Source: Buddleja alternifolia | Lineage: Eukaryota; Streptophyta; Magnoliopsida; Lamiales; Scrophulariaceae | Assembly: GCA_019426215.1 (NCBI GenBank) | Contig: CM033408.1 | Location: forward strand, 23,656,953-23,720,952 | Length of the DNA stretch: 64,000 nt | Reading direction: 5' to 3' | In this document: positions 22,625 through 34,450 of the stretch, piece after piece | How the letters are laid out: each line of letters opens with the position of its first letter | Position numbering within the stretch: the first letter of the stretch is position 1 | The notes under the pieces: generated by a model | The model's database searches: none | What the model was told of the DNA's origin: nothing | Seen by the model: the letters and a program-made list of their open reading frames with translations, nothing else | Program-made: the position numbers and the translations under genes

Positions 22625-25600
22625 ATGTCTTCTACTTCTACTTCACTTCCTCTTCTTCTCAATCATGGCTTCGCACTTTACCTCCTCTTCACCATTATTC
22701 TCCTCCTCTGCTGCAGCCTTCCTCCACATCTCGCTCTCTCTCACTGCAAAAATCCTCCAATCATCTTCAATTTCGGCGACTCCAACTCCGACACCGGCGG
22801 ACTCGTCGCCGCCCTCGGCATCTCCGTCAAGCTGCCCAATGGCCGTTCTTTCTTCCGCCGATCAACTGGCAGGCTCTCCGATGGACGCCTCCTTATCGAT
22901 TTTCTCTGTACGTTCTTTCACCCCAGTACTCATTATCAATTTGTCATTCTCTCTCTCTGGGGTGACTGCACATTTTTTTTTTTTTTATGTTGGATAAGTT
23001 TGGAGCTCGGCTTTAAAATATGTGCAAAAAACCAAGCTACTCGAGCTCGGCTCTTTTGAACTCTGCTCGGTTAATAATCAAACCAAGCTCAAACACAAAT
23101 TCTGAAGCTCGATAATAATTCAAATAAGTTGTAACAATAACTTGTTCGACTCGACTCGTTTTCCGCCCTATTGTTCTATAGCAAAATATGAGTTTGTTTG
23201 GCTGGAGTGGGATTCTTTGCATTTGGATATAGAAAAGGATGGGTAGAAAGCTGCCAGGAAATGTGGTCCTTAGAGTATTAAATTCTGATTAATTGTAATG
23301 TCTTTCTTGGTTACATCGATTGTAATGTTTTGCATCATTGCATGTGCTTGCGGCATTATTTTAGGAACTATGTAAAATGCTATATGTGACTATCTCCAGC
23401 TATCCAGTTTGAATAATGTTATATCTCACCAGATAGGAACTCACTGATTTTTCACCTCCACGTAGATTTGAAAAATATTGGCTCTTTTAAATAAATCAAA
23501 GTAAATTAACTACAATAATTTCTTACTAAAATTAGGCTAGGTGAAATAACACCGAAATAAAGACAGTGATATATAGCATTACCAACTACCATTTATTCGT
23601 GATTTGTAGATTGCATCAACTTGTGTGAGAAAAATGCTCGTCAATGTAAATTATGTACATCAATAAGTACATAAGATCAAATGAAACAAAATTGATTCCA
23701 CCTCGCGAATGTGAAATGCTAATTTGTTTCATTTTTCATTGGGTACCTTGGACAAAGGAAATTTCTATTGTCAATGAGAAGTTGTTAAACAAAAGGACTA
23801 AAAGACTCCAGAATCTTGGGCATAATTAGGATGAAAATACGCTAGAATATCTTCCTGATCGAGCCAATGTGTTAGAAGTTGATGAGTAATGAGATTTGCT
23901 TCCAAGACTTGTTGATTTTTTGAACACTTTAGCTTCCTCTGAAAGAGCCAATTTGTTTACTCTCTGAGAGCTCACTTAGTTTTGAGAAGCCACAACCATT
24001 ATTACGATGATCAATTTTGAAATACTTTTCCTTTCATTTATGCTATAATATTAACTTAATTGACGTATAAGGTAAACTATCGTATTGAGGTTTTACGTGG
24101 TTTTCTATGACTTTACCCAAAGAACTAACTACGATGCTTTCCCAAATTCAAACCAAACTTGTAATTCGGCCAATGTGTTATTGCTTTTTGGAAAATAAAA
24201 ATGGCTCGAACTTGTAAATATTTTGTAAAACAAAATATATAATACACTTCTAAATTAGATCTACCATATCCATGTCTCATTTGTTAATATAGTATCTTGG
24301 TCATTAAACTTATAAGGTCACTGAGCAGAGAATATCTTACTGTTTCTGCAGGTCAAAGTCTAAACACAAGTCTTTTAAGCCCATATCTGGACTCGTTAGG
24401 TACCACATTTTCAAATGGGGCAAACTTTGCTATCGCGGGGTCAACCACGCTGCCTAAGAATGTACCCTTTGCACTAAATATTCAGGTCATGCAGTTTATG
24501 CATTTTAAAGATCGAGCGGCTGAACTTGTTGCTGCAGGTGATTCTTGCACTCTTTCAGGATTACAAAGCTAACATCATAAATTATCTGGTACTTTTCGTG
24601 TAGCTAGATTTCATCTAGCTTCTAATAAGGTAGAGACCTGAGACCTTTGTCAGATATACAGTTTCCTTTCTATAAATAATAGCTCCAGAAAGCCAAAATT
24701 CTGAAACAGGGGGCCGGTGAAAATACACGAGAATGAATAATCTCGTACTTGTTGCTGCATGTTTCTCCTTTATGTCACTCATTGATTTTATTCTTTTCTT
24801 CTGTCAAAGTAATAAGACGTTTTGTTTTACACATAGGTGTCAACAATTTGATAAGTTACGATAGGTTTGGTGATGCTCTTTACATGATTGATATTGGACA
24901 AAATGACATTGCTCATTCATTTGCTAAGGGCCTATCCTATGTGCAAGTGGTCAAAAAGATTCCTTCCATATTGGCAGAAATAGAAAATGCCGTCAAGGTC
25001 AGTTAACAAACTCCTCTTTTTCTTGATAAGAACACTGTCTCACATGATGTAGGAAAAAGATTAAAGAGAAGAAAAAGATCGAGAGGATGAAATTTCTAAA
25101 CGAGGAAATCTATATTTAGGATATATATATTTTGACTGTAACAAACAACTATCATTCCCCTCGCTATCTCCTGAAACTGCAACCATCACCACCATCCACA
25201 CGGGGTGATCTTCCCATCTGATTTTGTTTTTGTATGGCACAAAATATACAGGTTCGGGAAATTTGTTCTTTACCTAGTAGTGGAGAAACATAATATTCAG
25301 GGATAATTATATGCACACCCTCTTACTTATTGCGTAATTACCACGAGTTCCCCGAGATTTTGCAAATTACAAGACACCCCTACACCCATGACAACTTGCG
25401 AAACAGGTGTGAGATTTTAATCTGCTTTGCTTGCCTTCACTGACAGGGGGATTGGTCTTTTGGCATGGATGCAGCCAACATTTTTGGTCCGGGGGCGAAT
25501 ATAGAAAAATGGGGGCAATGCTTAATATTTTTAGACTTTGGGGTGGGTGTAAAATATCGAATATTGCAGGGAAATTTTTTTCTTCCCAAGTTGAGCCCCC

Positions 25601-26958
25601 CCCCCCCCCCCCCCCCTCTCCCGGCTCAGTCTCTGCTGACATGGGTTGAAATTGTAAAATACTTTTACGGAGGAAATTATGGTAATTTCACAAATCTAAT
25701 GTTAAATTGTAGTTTTAAATGTACTTCAAAAAAGTTGTAGGAGAGAAGAATCTTGCACAATGTCGAAATGATACCTCAGGACTCATTCATCTTGCATCTT
25801 TTGGATCCCTTGTAACTACTATTCCATGCCGTGTAGGAAATATATGATGCAGGTGGTAGAAAATTCTGGGTTCACAACACTGGGCCTTTGGGCTGTCTGC
25901 CCCAAAAACTTGCTCTAGCTCAAAATATCTCACTCGGTCTAGATTCATTTGGATGCATCTCGAGTTATAATGATGCAGCAAAGTTGTTCAACGAAGGCCT
26001 GCACAATTTGTGCCATGGATTAAGATCCGAGATAAAGGATGCAACCATTGTATATGTGGATGTATATTCCATCAAGTTGGATATCATAGCCAACTCCACC
26101 AAGTATGGTAAGTCAATCAAACTTTCTTTTCTCCCATTGAGGTTTGCTATAGAAGTTTGCACTTCGCGGTTGTTGATCAAGTGTCGGAACATTTTACCGC
26201 GTTTATTAACTCATCATCTTTTCTTGGTCTTAATTTGGTGTTTGAGGAATGGGAAATGCTCCCTTTGGAAGTTGGGATTATAATACTCTACGGTAGCAGC
26301 GAAAGAAAGACTATGATAAAGAAGTAAATATATCATATTGCAGTGGATATTTCCGTTTCTCATATTTTTGGTTCACAACCAATAACTTTTCCTACCTTCT
26401 TTCAAAATCATTTCCAACTGCTCTTACACAATATCCCATTATTTCAGTATAAAATTATAGATAAAATACTATACTTACTGTAATTTGAATTGAATCTATA
26501 GCATTTCATATTACAGACCAAGAAAGTTAATTATTTTTATGTATAAAATTGTTAAGCACATGCATCGAGTGTAACACTACGACTAGTGTATATAAGGAGA
26601 CAATCCTGGTTTCAGTAAGACATATATACACATGAGGTTCTTTGAAAGTTCAGCACGGGTACATATATTACGAAGAATACATCATTGTAATTGTAATATT
26701 TTATATCTCATTGTCATTGATCCCCCAGGTTTCTCAAGTGCCCTAATGACATGCTGTGGCTCGGGAGGGCCACCATACAACTATGACAAAAGGGTTGTGT
26801 GTGGGTTTCCGGGCTATCAGGTTTGCGATGAAGCTTCCCGGTTTGTATTCTGGGATGGAGTTCACTATACTGAAGCAGCTAATGCCCTTATAGCCTCGAA
26901 CATACTTTCCATGGATTATTCTACACCCCGCGTTGCCTTTGATTTCTTCTGTCAATAA
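22625..26958 (+). CDS. GDSL esterase/lipase, probably secreted, five exons
   Basis: Coding exons 22625-22907, 24352-24537, 24837-24997, 25837-26107 and 26729-26958 join in frame with GT-AG introns to 376 residues, the usual size for plant GDSL hydrolases. Residues 1-39 form a signal peptide (hydrophobic LLFTIILLLCC). Block I is FGDSNSDTGG with nucleophile Ser53. The following exons give FSNGANFAIAGS, the oxyanion-region MIDIGQNDIA, and WDGVHYTEAAN with Asp343 and His346 of the catalytic triad; the end is FDFFCQ. Family members hydrolyse esters of lipids or cell-wall acyl groups in the apoplast; the substrate here is unknown. It most resembles the ENOD8/At1g09390-type subgroup. All key residues are present, so it should be active. 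Its upstream sequence has been amplified into a tandem array. Confidence 0.93.
22908..24351 (+). other. Intron 1 of the GDSL gene with a degraded repeat
   Basis: Donor GTACGT and acceptor TTTCTGCAG flank 1.44 kb. At about 23000-23165 a stretch with GAGCTCGGCT phrases and complementary CGAGCTT/CGACTCG phrases looks like a decayed MITE. The rest shows nothing I can name. Confidence 0.6.
25300..25700. mobile_element. Broken GGGATAATTA-type MITE in GDSL intron 3, split by a second insertion
   Basis: GGGATAATTATATGCACACCC at 25300 and the following CGTAATTACCACGAG match the MITE at 35769 (GGGTAATTACCACGAAC, GAGTTTTAATCTG there, GAGATTTTAATCTG here). Sequence after 25642 resumes similarity (TACTTTTACGGAGGAAATTATGG here, TTCTTTTACTGAATGAGAAGTTATGG there). 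The right terminus is not visible. Confidence 0.55.
25446..25635. mobile_element. Short GGAGCC/GGCTCC-type insertion with 21-base poly-C
   Basis: Lies between two copies of CTGACA (25440-25445 and 25636-25641), inside the MITE at 25300. ATGCAGCCAACATTTTTGG followed by GGGGGCGAATATAG near the left and CTCCCGGCTCAG near the right parallel GACGGAGCCAGGATTTTC, GGGGGCGAGACTG and CCCCCGGCTCCGTC of the element at 48269-48806. An uninterrupted run of 21 C occupies 25596-25616. Confidence 0.5.
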
Positions 26959-27271
26959 TTGTGTAGTATTGCAGTATCTTAATCTGCCAATAATATTTAT
27001 ATATTAGTAATGATAATTGGCACGATGTATAACTGTGTTTTACGAATATTGAGTAGTCTTGTTTTTAAACCATTGTATCTATTAAGAGGAAATGTTGTTT
27101 GCTGGAAAGTGATTTTAGAATGTAGATGTATAATCTTAAGCAGAAGACAGGATTTAAAACGATCAAATAGATTCACTAAATTTTACCAGTCACTGGAATG
27201 ATAATAACCTTAATATTTATGAATCAAATTTTCCTCAAAAAATCCTGCCGTTCTCATATAATGGTCCTAGC
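26959..27271. other. 3' flank of the GDSL gene
   Basis: Probable 3' UTR and downstream DNA, AT-rich. AATAAT/AATATT stretches follow the stop codon, but I cannot fix a polyadenylation site. No other feature is seen. Confidence 0.5.
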
Positions 27272-27286
27272 AGATAAGAAAATTGG

Positions 27287-27706
27287 ATTTTCCTCTGCCG
27301 GCAATGGTTTGGTGAAATAGTTGTCTTTTTCACCACTGTTATCACCACCATCATCGGCGGGTTAGGTTGGAGCACCCTTCTTCAATTGTACATCATATCT
27401 TCAAATCTGACTAGACGGATGGATCTAACGAGACAGATCTGACGAGATGAAGACGGGTGATACATAAATTTTTATATAGCGTTTTAGATATTTTGTTTAG
27501 TATTTTATTTTCTCTCTCGTATGAGAGTTTGCTTTCTCTCTCGAATGAAAGTTTCGTCTTGCCTTGAATAGGAGTTGCACAAAAAATTTCTTGTGTTCGT
27601 TTGTGAGTTCTTAAGATTTGTTATCTTCAAGAAAATTGATAATTCGTGTTTTAGATGTTTTTACTACATCATTTGAGTCAATATGAATTGTATTGCTCCA
27701 GGCGTT
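27287..27706 (+). mobile_element. Non-LTR retroelement fragment (LINE 3' end-like), part 1
   Basis: AGATAAGAAAATTGG occurs at 27272-27286 and again at 33933-33947, directly after a poly(A) run that closes part 2 (33882-33932). A target duplication of 15 bases plus a poly(A) tail is the signature of target-primed retrotransposition. Removing the nested LTR element leaves about 470 bases without an ORF. I favour a 5'-truncated LINE. A retrocopy of some other transcript is the alternative, because no tRNA-like boxes are visible. Confidence 0.65.
27702..27706. repeat. Target duplication GCGTT, left copy
   Basis: GCGTT is repeated at 33877-33881, exactly outside the LTR pair of the element 27707-33876. 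In the empty site it belonged to the non-LTR fragment. Confidence 0.95.
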
Positions 27707-29401
27707 TGACACGAAAAATCCTTACGTGTATTAAACAGCAAGTGGACTGGTCGTGTGTAGTAATAAAGTGGACAATAAAGTCCGGGTTGTCGAACCTCAA
27801 GGACTTGTATTTTAGTTTATGATTTTAAAGCAATTGAAGAACTTAAACTAAAACAAGAATTAACTAAAATATTATGTAAGTAAGATATAAGAAACAAGAT
27901 GTCGAAATCAAGATAGCTATGGAAAAGAGCAACTAAGACACATGTGTTGGCATAAACTAATCAATTTTCATTATAAACATGGTCTCATATTATTAGACTA
28001 ATGTTGCTTTGGTGGAAAAAACATTAAATAATTACTACCCGATTTCTCGGTTGTAATAATCCTATGATTAATTGATGGTTCTCTAGATATGTCTATCCGA
28101 GAATCTAACCAACAATCATGCATTCAAGTTCTAGAATTTCCCCGGATTAATCCGGCTAACTGCACCCGGGAATCTCTACCTATCTCTAGAGGCAATTCCC
28201 TATTTTTTACGGATTATGTGATGATCCTCTTTGCACCTTAAATTAACTTCTCTCGAACGAATAATTTAAGCCATAAATCATGCATATGGTAGCTAAGCAT
28301 ATGATGCATTCAAACAAGATCAAGACACAAAGCAACAATAGAATTAATATGAAAAACACAATTTATAACTCAATTATCATAATTTAGCCTCAACATGGCC
28401 TTAGTTCGAAGAATCTATTTCATCATAAAAGATAAAAGATAGGAACTTAAATTAAGATTCATATTCATAGACAAAAATAAATCTAAATCTAAGAAACTCC
28501 CTCGTATTTTTGATGGTTGAACTTCGATCTTCGTCTCTTCCATGCTTCTTGATTTCTTCACCTTCAGAGGTTGTTGATAATCTTCATAACTAATCTAAGG
28601 ATGATGAAGATGATAGGATGTGTTTAGGCTCCCCCAATGGGGAATGTGTTTTCAAGTGTGTTTTTAGGATGACCTCCAATCCTCCTTTTATAGCAAAAAA
28701 ATTCACCTACCAAGAACATGTCCTTCCATTCTCTTTTCTTTCCACCTACCATTCTCTTGCTTTCCATCTACCAAGAATGTGAACTACCATTCTCTTGTTT
28801 TCCACCTACCATTCTCTTACTTTCCTCCTACCAAGAATGTGAGCTACCATTCTCTTGTTTTCCACCTACCATTCTCTTACTTTCCTCCTACCAAGAATGT
28901 GAACTACCATTCTCTTGTTTTCCACCTACTAAGAATGGGAGCTGCCACTTTCGTATTTTCCAGCGCAGGGATAGTGTTTTATTCATAAACTTCTCCACAG
29001 ACCTCCGAATTGGATGATTCAAGTCCCCATGTAAAGATAAGACATAGATCTAAAACTTTGTAGAAGGACACGTCATCAAATTCGGTCTCTAAATTTATCC
29101 AAATGGCGTTCCAACGTGGAGATTGTTTCTGATTTGGCACCCAGGTGTGCGGAAATGGTACTAAAATATGATTTTGGTAACTCCAGCTTGTTTCTTGCTT
29201 GTTTGGTCGTAGAGGTGTGAAACATCTTGGCCTAAACTTGTTTTATACGTCCTTTTTCAGCCCGTTCTTCGATTGTATCCATTTAAGGCCTGAAATCACT
29301 TAATGCACGAATTCAACACACAAGTGACAAAATCAAGCGATAAATGAACCTAAAACATAAACGCAAAGGGGCTTAATAACACGTAAAAATGACTCCTATC
29401 A
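27707..29401 (-). repeat. 3' LTR of the young Gypsy-type element
   Basis: 1695 bp, near-identical to 32181-33876. Contains an internal tandem repeat of about 60-65 bp at roughly 28725-28935 built of CTACCATTCTCTTGTTTTCC and CTCCTACCAAGAATGTGA, with the same copy number in both LTRs, so it predates the insertion. Open frames across it merely translate this repeat. Confidence 0.95.
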
Positions 29402-29412
29402 ACTCCCCCAAA
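29402..29412 (-). promoter_or_regulatory. Polypurine tract of the young Gypsy-type element
   Basis: The minus strand reads AAGTTTGGGGGAGT immediately before the LTR start TGATAGGAGTCA. The place and purine content match a plus-strand primer for reverse transcription. Confidence 0.8.
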
Positions 29413-31089
29413 CTTATCAATTGCTCGACCTCGAGCAATAAAAGGTCTAGGGCACAGAAAACATCATCAACCAAAAGGAGAAAACAAAAACAACAAACGA
29501 ACTCACTTTCGTGGAGTAAACGATTGCACTTAGCATGTGCAACAAGCCTTTAAACCTTTGAGTTACCTCAAAGGACGAGTTATAGTCTCGTGAGGGTTTG
29601 CAGAAGATATACTCACAAAATCTAACAAACTTTCAATCCCAACCAAATGAATACATCTCAACATAATTAACAAGAATAAATGGCACAAAATCATCCTTTT
29701 ATAGCTCACAAATATATATACATATCAACTACTTTTGCTCATGTGACACCAATACTCGAAAAGACTCCATAAGGTGTAGTGAAAATAAATCTAAGGTATT
29801 ATAGTCGAAAGGCATCCTTACCAAATTTTGGACATTAATCCAATATCTATCAACTTTTGATCAAACACAAAGCATAAGAATCATAGAAAATCTCATAGCC
29901 ATTTAAATTTCATTATCTCAACCATTCAAACTTTCAATTCATATGAAACTTTCCAATTAACTTCATTAAGGCTAGATCATGTGCAATGTTTTATTCCATT
30001 AGGCTTTCTATGACACCCATGTAACAAGTTTTAGATCAATGACTCCCAAACTAGATAGTTTTGGGGCATTAAGTGTAAAGACACTCCTAAGGATTTAATC
30101 ACTCGAGTGTCAAAGGCCACGAAATAAAACTAGATCTTTTAAACAATTCGCTTCTTTTTGGCTTGAGCTTAGCTCAAATTAGCATAATAGTACAGTATAT
30201 AAGCATGAAACTTTTCACCTCCAGTACATATTAGCCTGACCACTTGTGGTCATACCAAACTTCAACCTTTTTAATTCATTGTTTAGCATAAAAAAATTAC
30301 TACTCAACTTATAACCTTATGAAAAATCTAAGTTAATTTTTCCGGGAAAAACTCCTTAAGTGTCTCAAGATGGTTATCCTCTCAACTCCTCTACCCTCGA
30401 TTTATTGTGCAATGTGAATCATCTAAGAAATCAATCCTAGTCTAGGGTCTCCATGAGCAATTTCAAAGATATATATGTTCCATTAAATTCAAATTATTTC
30501 AAGAAATCATGCCATTTGTAAAATTAATCAATTTAAATGCATCAATTGGAAGGACTAAAAAAAAAACCATGCTTGATTTTCTCAACATAAACACATATAA
30601 ACATGATAGCATACAAAATCCCCCAAACTTGAGCTAAACGAGGTACACATGACATGACAAAAATAGCAAACACATGGTGATCAATCATATGAATGTATTA
30701 AAACCACAAAGTACTACCCACATATACCCCCAAACTTAAACTCAACATTGTCCCCAATGTTGTCTCACATAAACGCATGCAAAAGGTATAAGAGTACTTA
30801 CAATCAAGGATTGTTGAAAAAAATCCTTCATCACAAATATGTTCCAAATCAAACTCATCTCATCAAAATAGGCCTCTCAAAACAACGGGAAATTGCTACT
30901 AACATGATCAACATACTTATCAAACAAACCATCAAGCATATTAAAACACATGCCAAAAGTGCATGCTTAGACAAAACAAATAAAACGAAAAGCAAAAAAA
31001 ACAAACAAAAGAAAACTCACAAAGCTTGGGTTGCCTCCCAAGAAGCGCTCTTTTAAAGTCACTAGCTTGACTTTATGTAAGATATTGGC
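29413..31089 (-). other. Non-coding interior of the young Gypsy-type element
   Basis: No pol motif is seen on either strand. The stretch has several CCCCCAAACTT phrases (for example about 30620 and 30728), and at 31022-31053 the complement of AAAAGAGCGCTTCTTGGGAGG, which follows the ORF stop. It is probably the residue of a longer parent element after loss of pol. Confidence 0.6.
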
Positions 31090-32049
31090 TCAAGATGGAT
31101 GACGTATGAATGCTTTGTTTGTTCTCCACTCCACTCTCGGGTATCGATTCAATCTTTGGATATTGGTATTGAGGATTGGTCCATCGTGTGTGATAAATAC
31201 CCTAGGTTGAGACCAAGCAATCATCCACTCACGAGTTTTTTTATGGTCCCTCAATACCTCTATTACCTTTTCTTCCTCATGCTCCAGATGGTGGTGCAGA
31301 TTTTTCTCCAAGCTAGAGATAATGTCTCGTTTTTCTTCACCAATCACCTTGACATATTTCAGCTCCATCATGTATGGATGTTGAAGATTATTGGCTCGTT
31401 TTTCATGAAAGTGCTCAACACTAAAAGGATCAAAAACATCAATGTGTAAAGACAAATCAAAATCAATTAGATGCTCAAAAACCTCATAGTTATCGAAATT
31501 AACCATGTCATCTCCTACATTCAATAACAACTTACCATCGTCGGCATCAAATACCGATTTACCTGTGGCTAGGGAAGAAAGTAAAGAAATGTCAACACCC
31601 TCAGGAAGGATAGGAGTCGAATGCTCATCGTTGGAGGAATCTGCTTTCGAATTTTCCAACTTCATTTCATTCAACGTCACGGTGTTGAATTCCTCCTTTT
31701 GATCTATCTCAGTGGTACCAAGCAATGCCCATGGTACTTTCTCAGATATGTCGCTCGTTAGTTGCTTGAGTTGATGATTCATCTTCTTCATTTCCCGCCG
31801 TGCGTCCTTCATCATAAAGTGGAGCTCTCCAATGGTGTTATCAAGTTGTTCCTCCGGAGTAGGAATTCTTTCTTGGTAATGTTGTGGAAAGAACCCTTGT
31901 GCATAACACGCTTCAATGACGTTTTGGAGCCATAATTGATTCTCCGGTAGTGTCATATCAGGAAAATTGCTATCCTTTGCGAATTGAATGACGCTTTGCA
32001 GCCATAATTGATTCTCCGGAAGGGTCATATCTGGAAAATTTCTAGCCAT
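31090..32049 (-). CDS. Unrecognised 319-residue ORF of the young Gypsy-type element
   Basis: ATG at 32049, about 108 bases inside the primer site, stop at 31090. It is the only long ORF of the element. Residues 4-27 and 28-51 are a tandem duplication built on NFPDMTLPENQLWLQ. Residues 70-110 are charged and could form a coiled coil (LDNTIGELHFMMKDARREMKK). The middle is acidic (GVDISLL, DDGKLLLNVGDDMVNFDN) and the end basic/aromatic. I see no CCHC knuckle, DSG protease site or RT box, so I do not call it gag with confidence, although its position is that of gag. The frame is intact in a recent insertion, suggesting that it was kept open until transposition. Confidence 0.65.
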   Translation of the reverse strand: MARNFPDMTLPENQLWLQSVIQFAKDSNFPDMTLPENQLWLQNVIEACYAQGFFPQHYQERIPTPEEQLDNTIGELHFMMKDARREMKKMNHQLKQLTSDISEKVPWALLGTTEIDQKEEFNTVTLNEMKLENSKADSSNDEHSTPILPEGVDISLLSSLATGKSVFDADDGKLLLNVGDDMVNFDNYEVFEHLIDFDLSLHIDVFDPFSVEHFHEKRANNLQHPYMMELKYVKVIGEEKRDIISSLEKNLHHHLEHEEEKVIEVLRDHKKTREWMIAWSQPRVFITHDGPILNTNIQRLNRYPRVEWRTNKAFIRHPS

Positions 32050-32156
32050 TGCGAGGTAATAGTGTAAAAAAAATAAAAAAAATAATAAAAAAATTTAATA
32101 AAAATAAAATAAATACTTAAAACTTGCAATAAAATCAAAAACTAAAATTAAACAAG

Positions 32157-32174
32157 TCCCCGGCAACGGCGCCA
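32157..32174 (-). promoter_or_regulatory. Primer-binding site of the young Gypsy-type element
   Basis: The minus strand reads TGGCGCCGTTGCCGGGGA six bases after the 5' LTR end at 32181, the common tRNA-Asp-type primer site of plant Gypsy elements. Confidence 0.92.
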
Positions 32175-32180
32175 AAAACT

Positions 32181-33876
32181 TGACACGAAAAATCCTTACG
32201 TGTATTAAACAGCATGTGGACTGGTCGTGTGTAGTAATAAAGTGGACAATAAAGTCCGGGTTGTCGAACCTCAAGGACTTGTATTTTAGTTTATGATTTT
32301 AAAGCAATTGAAGAACTTAAACTAAAACAAGAATTAACTAAAATATTATGTAAGTAAGATATAAGAAACAAGATGTCGAAATCAAGATAGCTATGGAAAA
32401 GAGCAACTAAGACACATGTGTTGGCATAAACTAATCAATTTTCATTATAAACATGTTCTCATATTATTAGACTAATGTTGCTTTGGTGGAAAAAACCTTA
32501 AATAATTACTACCCGATTTCTCGATTGTAATAATCCTATGATTAATTGATGGTTCTCTAGATGTGTCTATCCGAGAATCTAACCAACAATCATGCATTCA
32601 AGTTCTAGAATTTTCCCGGATTAATCCGGCTAACTGCACCCTGGAATCTCTACCTATCTCTAGGGGCAATTCCCTATTTTTTACGGATTATGTGATGATC
32701 CTCTTTGCACCTTAAATTAACTTCTCTCGAACGAATAATTTAAGCCATAAATCATGCATATGGTAGCTAAGCATATGATGCATTCAAACAAGATCAAGAC
32801 ACAAAGCAACAATAGAATTAATATGAAAAACACAATTTATAACTCAATTATCATAATTTAGCCTCAACATGGCTTTAGTTCGAAGAATCTATTTCATCAT
32901 AAAAGATAAAAGATAGGAACTTAAATTAAGATTCATATTCATAGACAAAAATAAATCTAAATCTAAGAAACTCCCTCGTATTTTTGATGGTTGAACTTCG
33001 ATCTTCGTCTCTTCCATGCTTCTTGATTTCTTCACTTTCAGAGGTTGTTGATAATCTTCATAACTAATCTAAGGATGATGAAGATGATAGGATGTGTTTA
33101 GGCTCCCCCAATGGGGAATGTGTTTTCAAGTGTGTTTTTAGGATGACCTCCAATCCTCCTTTTATAGCAAAAAAATCCACCTACCAAGAACATGTCCTTC
33201 CATTCTCTTTTCTTTCCACCTACCATTCTCTTGCTTTCCATCTACCAAGAATGTGAACTATCATTCTCTTGTTTTCCACCTACCATTCTCTTACTTTCCT
33301 CCTACCAAGAATGTGAGCTGCCATTCTCTTGTTTTCCACCTACCATTCTCTTACTTTCCTCCTACCAAGAATGTGAACTACCATTCTCTTGTTTTCCACC
33401 TACTAAGAATGGGAGCTGCCACTTTCGTATTTTCCAGCGCAGGGATAGTGTTTTATTCATAAACTTCTCCACAGACCTCCGAATTGGATGATTCAAGTCC
33501 CCATGTAAAGATAAGACATAGATCTAAAACTTTGTAGAAGGACACGTCATCAAATTCGGTCTCTAAATTTATCCAAATGGCGTTCCAACGTGGAGATTGT
33601 TTCTGATTTGGCACCCAGGTGTGCGGAAATGGTACTAAAATATGATTTTGGCTAACTCCAGCTTGTTTCTTGCTTGTTTGGTCGTAGAGGTGTGAAACAT
33701 CTTGGCCTAAACTTGTTTTATACGTCCTTTTTCAGCCCGTTCTTCGATTGTATCCATTTAAGGCCTGAAATCACTTAATGCACGAATTAAACACACAAGT
33801 GACAAAATCAAGCGATAAATGAACCTAAAACATAAACGCAAAGGGGCTTAATAACACGTAAAAGTGACTCCTATCA
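32181..33876 (-). repeat. 5' LTR of the young Gypsy-type element
   Basis: 1696 bp, TG...CA, partner of 27707-29401. It differs from its partner by about 15 substitutions and one single-base indel (GGTAACTCC versus GGCTAACTCC). Confidence 0.95.
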
Positions 33877-33881
33877 GCGTT

Positions 33882-33932
33882 TTAAACTTTCGATTGAATG
33901 ATATATAAGACCGATTTTTCTTTAAAAAAAAA
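33882..33932 (+). mobile_element. Non-LTR retroelement fragment, part 2 with poly(A)
   Basis: TTTAAACTTTCGATTGAATG continues the fragment of 27287-27706 and ends in a run of about ten A, followed directly by the second copy of AGATAAGAAAATTGG (33933-33947). The phrase GATTGAATGATATATAAGACC before poly(A) is typical of the ends I know from plant LINEs. Confidence 0.6.
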
Positions 33933-33945
33933 AGATAAGAAAATT

Positions 33946-34243
33946 GGCAAAATTGTATCTTTTATTTGCTTATTTATATATGGCCACATTTTCCTTCTGA
34001 CAATTTGCATCAAATTTTGTATAAAGGGCATTTGCGTACAAATTGTGTAGTTTAGGAGTAAATTGCAATTTCAGATATCTATTCATTTCTAACTGCCTGA
34101 AAAACAAGAGGCTCACTTCGTTTAACCTTAAGACCAATATTGCTAACTCTTTGTAACCTTGTGGCCAAAAATTAATAACATGTAAAGCGTGGTACCAAAA
34201 ATGAAATTAGTCCATCCCGTGGGACCAAATTGCAATTTTGCCA
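33946..34243. mobile_element. Possible MITE with GGCAAAATTG ends
   Basis: GGCAAAATTG at 33946 and CAATTTTGCC at about 34243 are inverted repeats. Phrases such as ACCAAATTGCAATTT and TTGCAATTTCAG recur inside. The style resembles 34755-35215 but the ends differ. The target duplication is not clear. Confidence 0.4.
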
Positions 34244-34450
34244 CCAATTCTCCATGCTTTAAACATATACACTCTGCAAATCAAGATTGAGCACAAGATT
34301 TCCACATAAGATCATCTAAATCATTTGACTTATTGTTCCCCAAATTTTCTTGCAAATCAACATCCTGAAACAAAAGTAGTTCATCTTCAAATTTTCTTGC
34401 AAATCAACATCCTGAAACAAAAGTAGTTCATCGTGGAACTCTTGATTTTG

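Larger units (their letters stand above)
27707..33876 (-). mobile_element. Complete, young, non-autonomous Gypsy-type LTR retrotransposon (6.17 kb)
   Basis: Two LTRs (27707-29401 and 32181-33876) begin TGACACGAAAAATCC and end ACTCCTATCA on the + strand and are flanked by perfect GCGTT duplications. On the minus strand the primer site TGGCGCCGTTGCCGGGGA lies at 32174-32157 and a purine tract TAAGTTTGGGGGAG at about 29412. By eye the LTRs differ at about 16 positions in 1.7 kb, so insertion is recent in evolutionary terms. Only one ORF (32049-31090) is present and there is no pol, so movement needed enzymes from another element. The phrase GGGAGGCAACCCAAG just after the ORF is one I associate with Athila-like elements. 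Confidence 0.93.

Noticed and set aside
22665..22997. Second frame overlapping GDSL exon 1
   Set aside because: It is a Ser/Pro-rich shadow of the signal-peptide exon; the GDSL frame splices correctly and carries the motif.
25367..25649. Open frames on both strands with poly-Gly/poly-Pro stretches near 25600
   Set aside because: They translate the 21-base poly-C inside an intron of the GDSL gene and have no conserved domain.
28718..29017. Repetitive Phe/Pro/Cys-rich frame, with a twin at 33192-33491
   Set aside because: It lies in both LTRs of the young Gypsy-type element and merely translates a tandem DNA repeat of about 60 bases.
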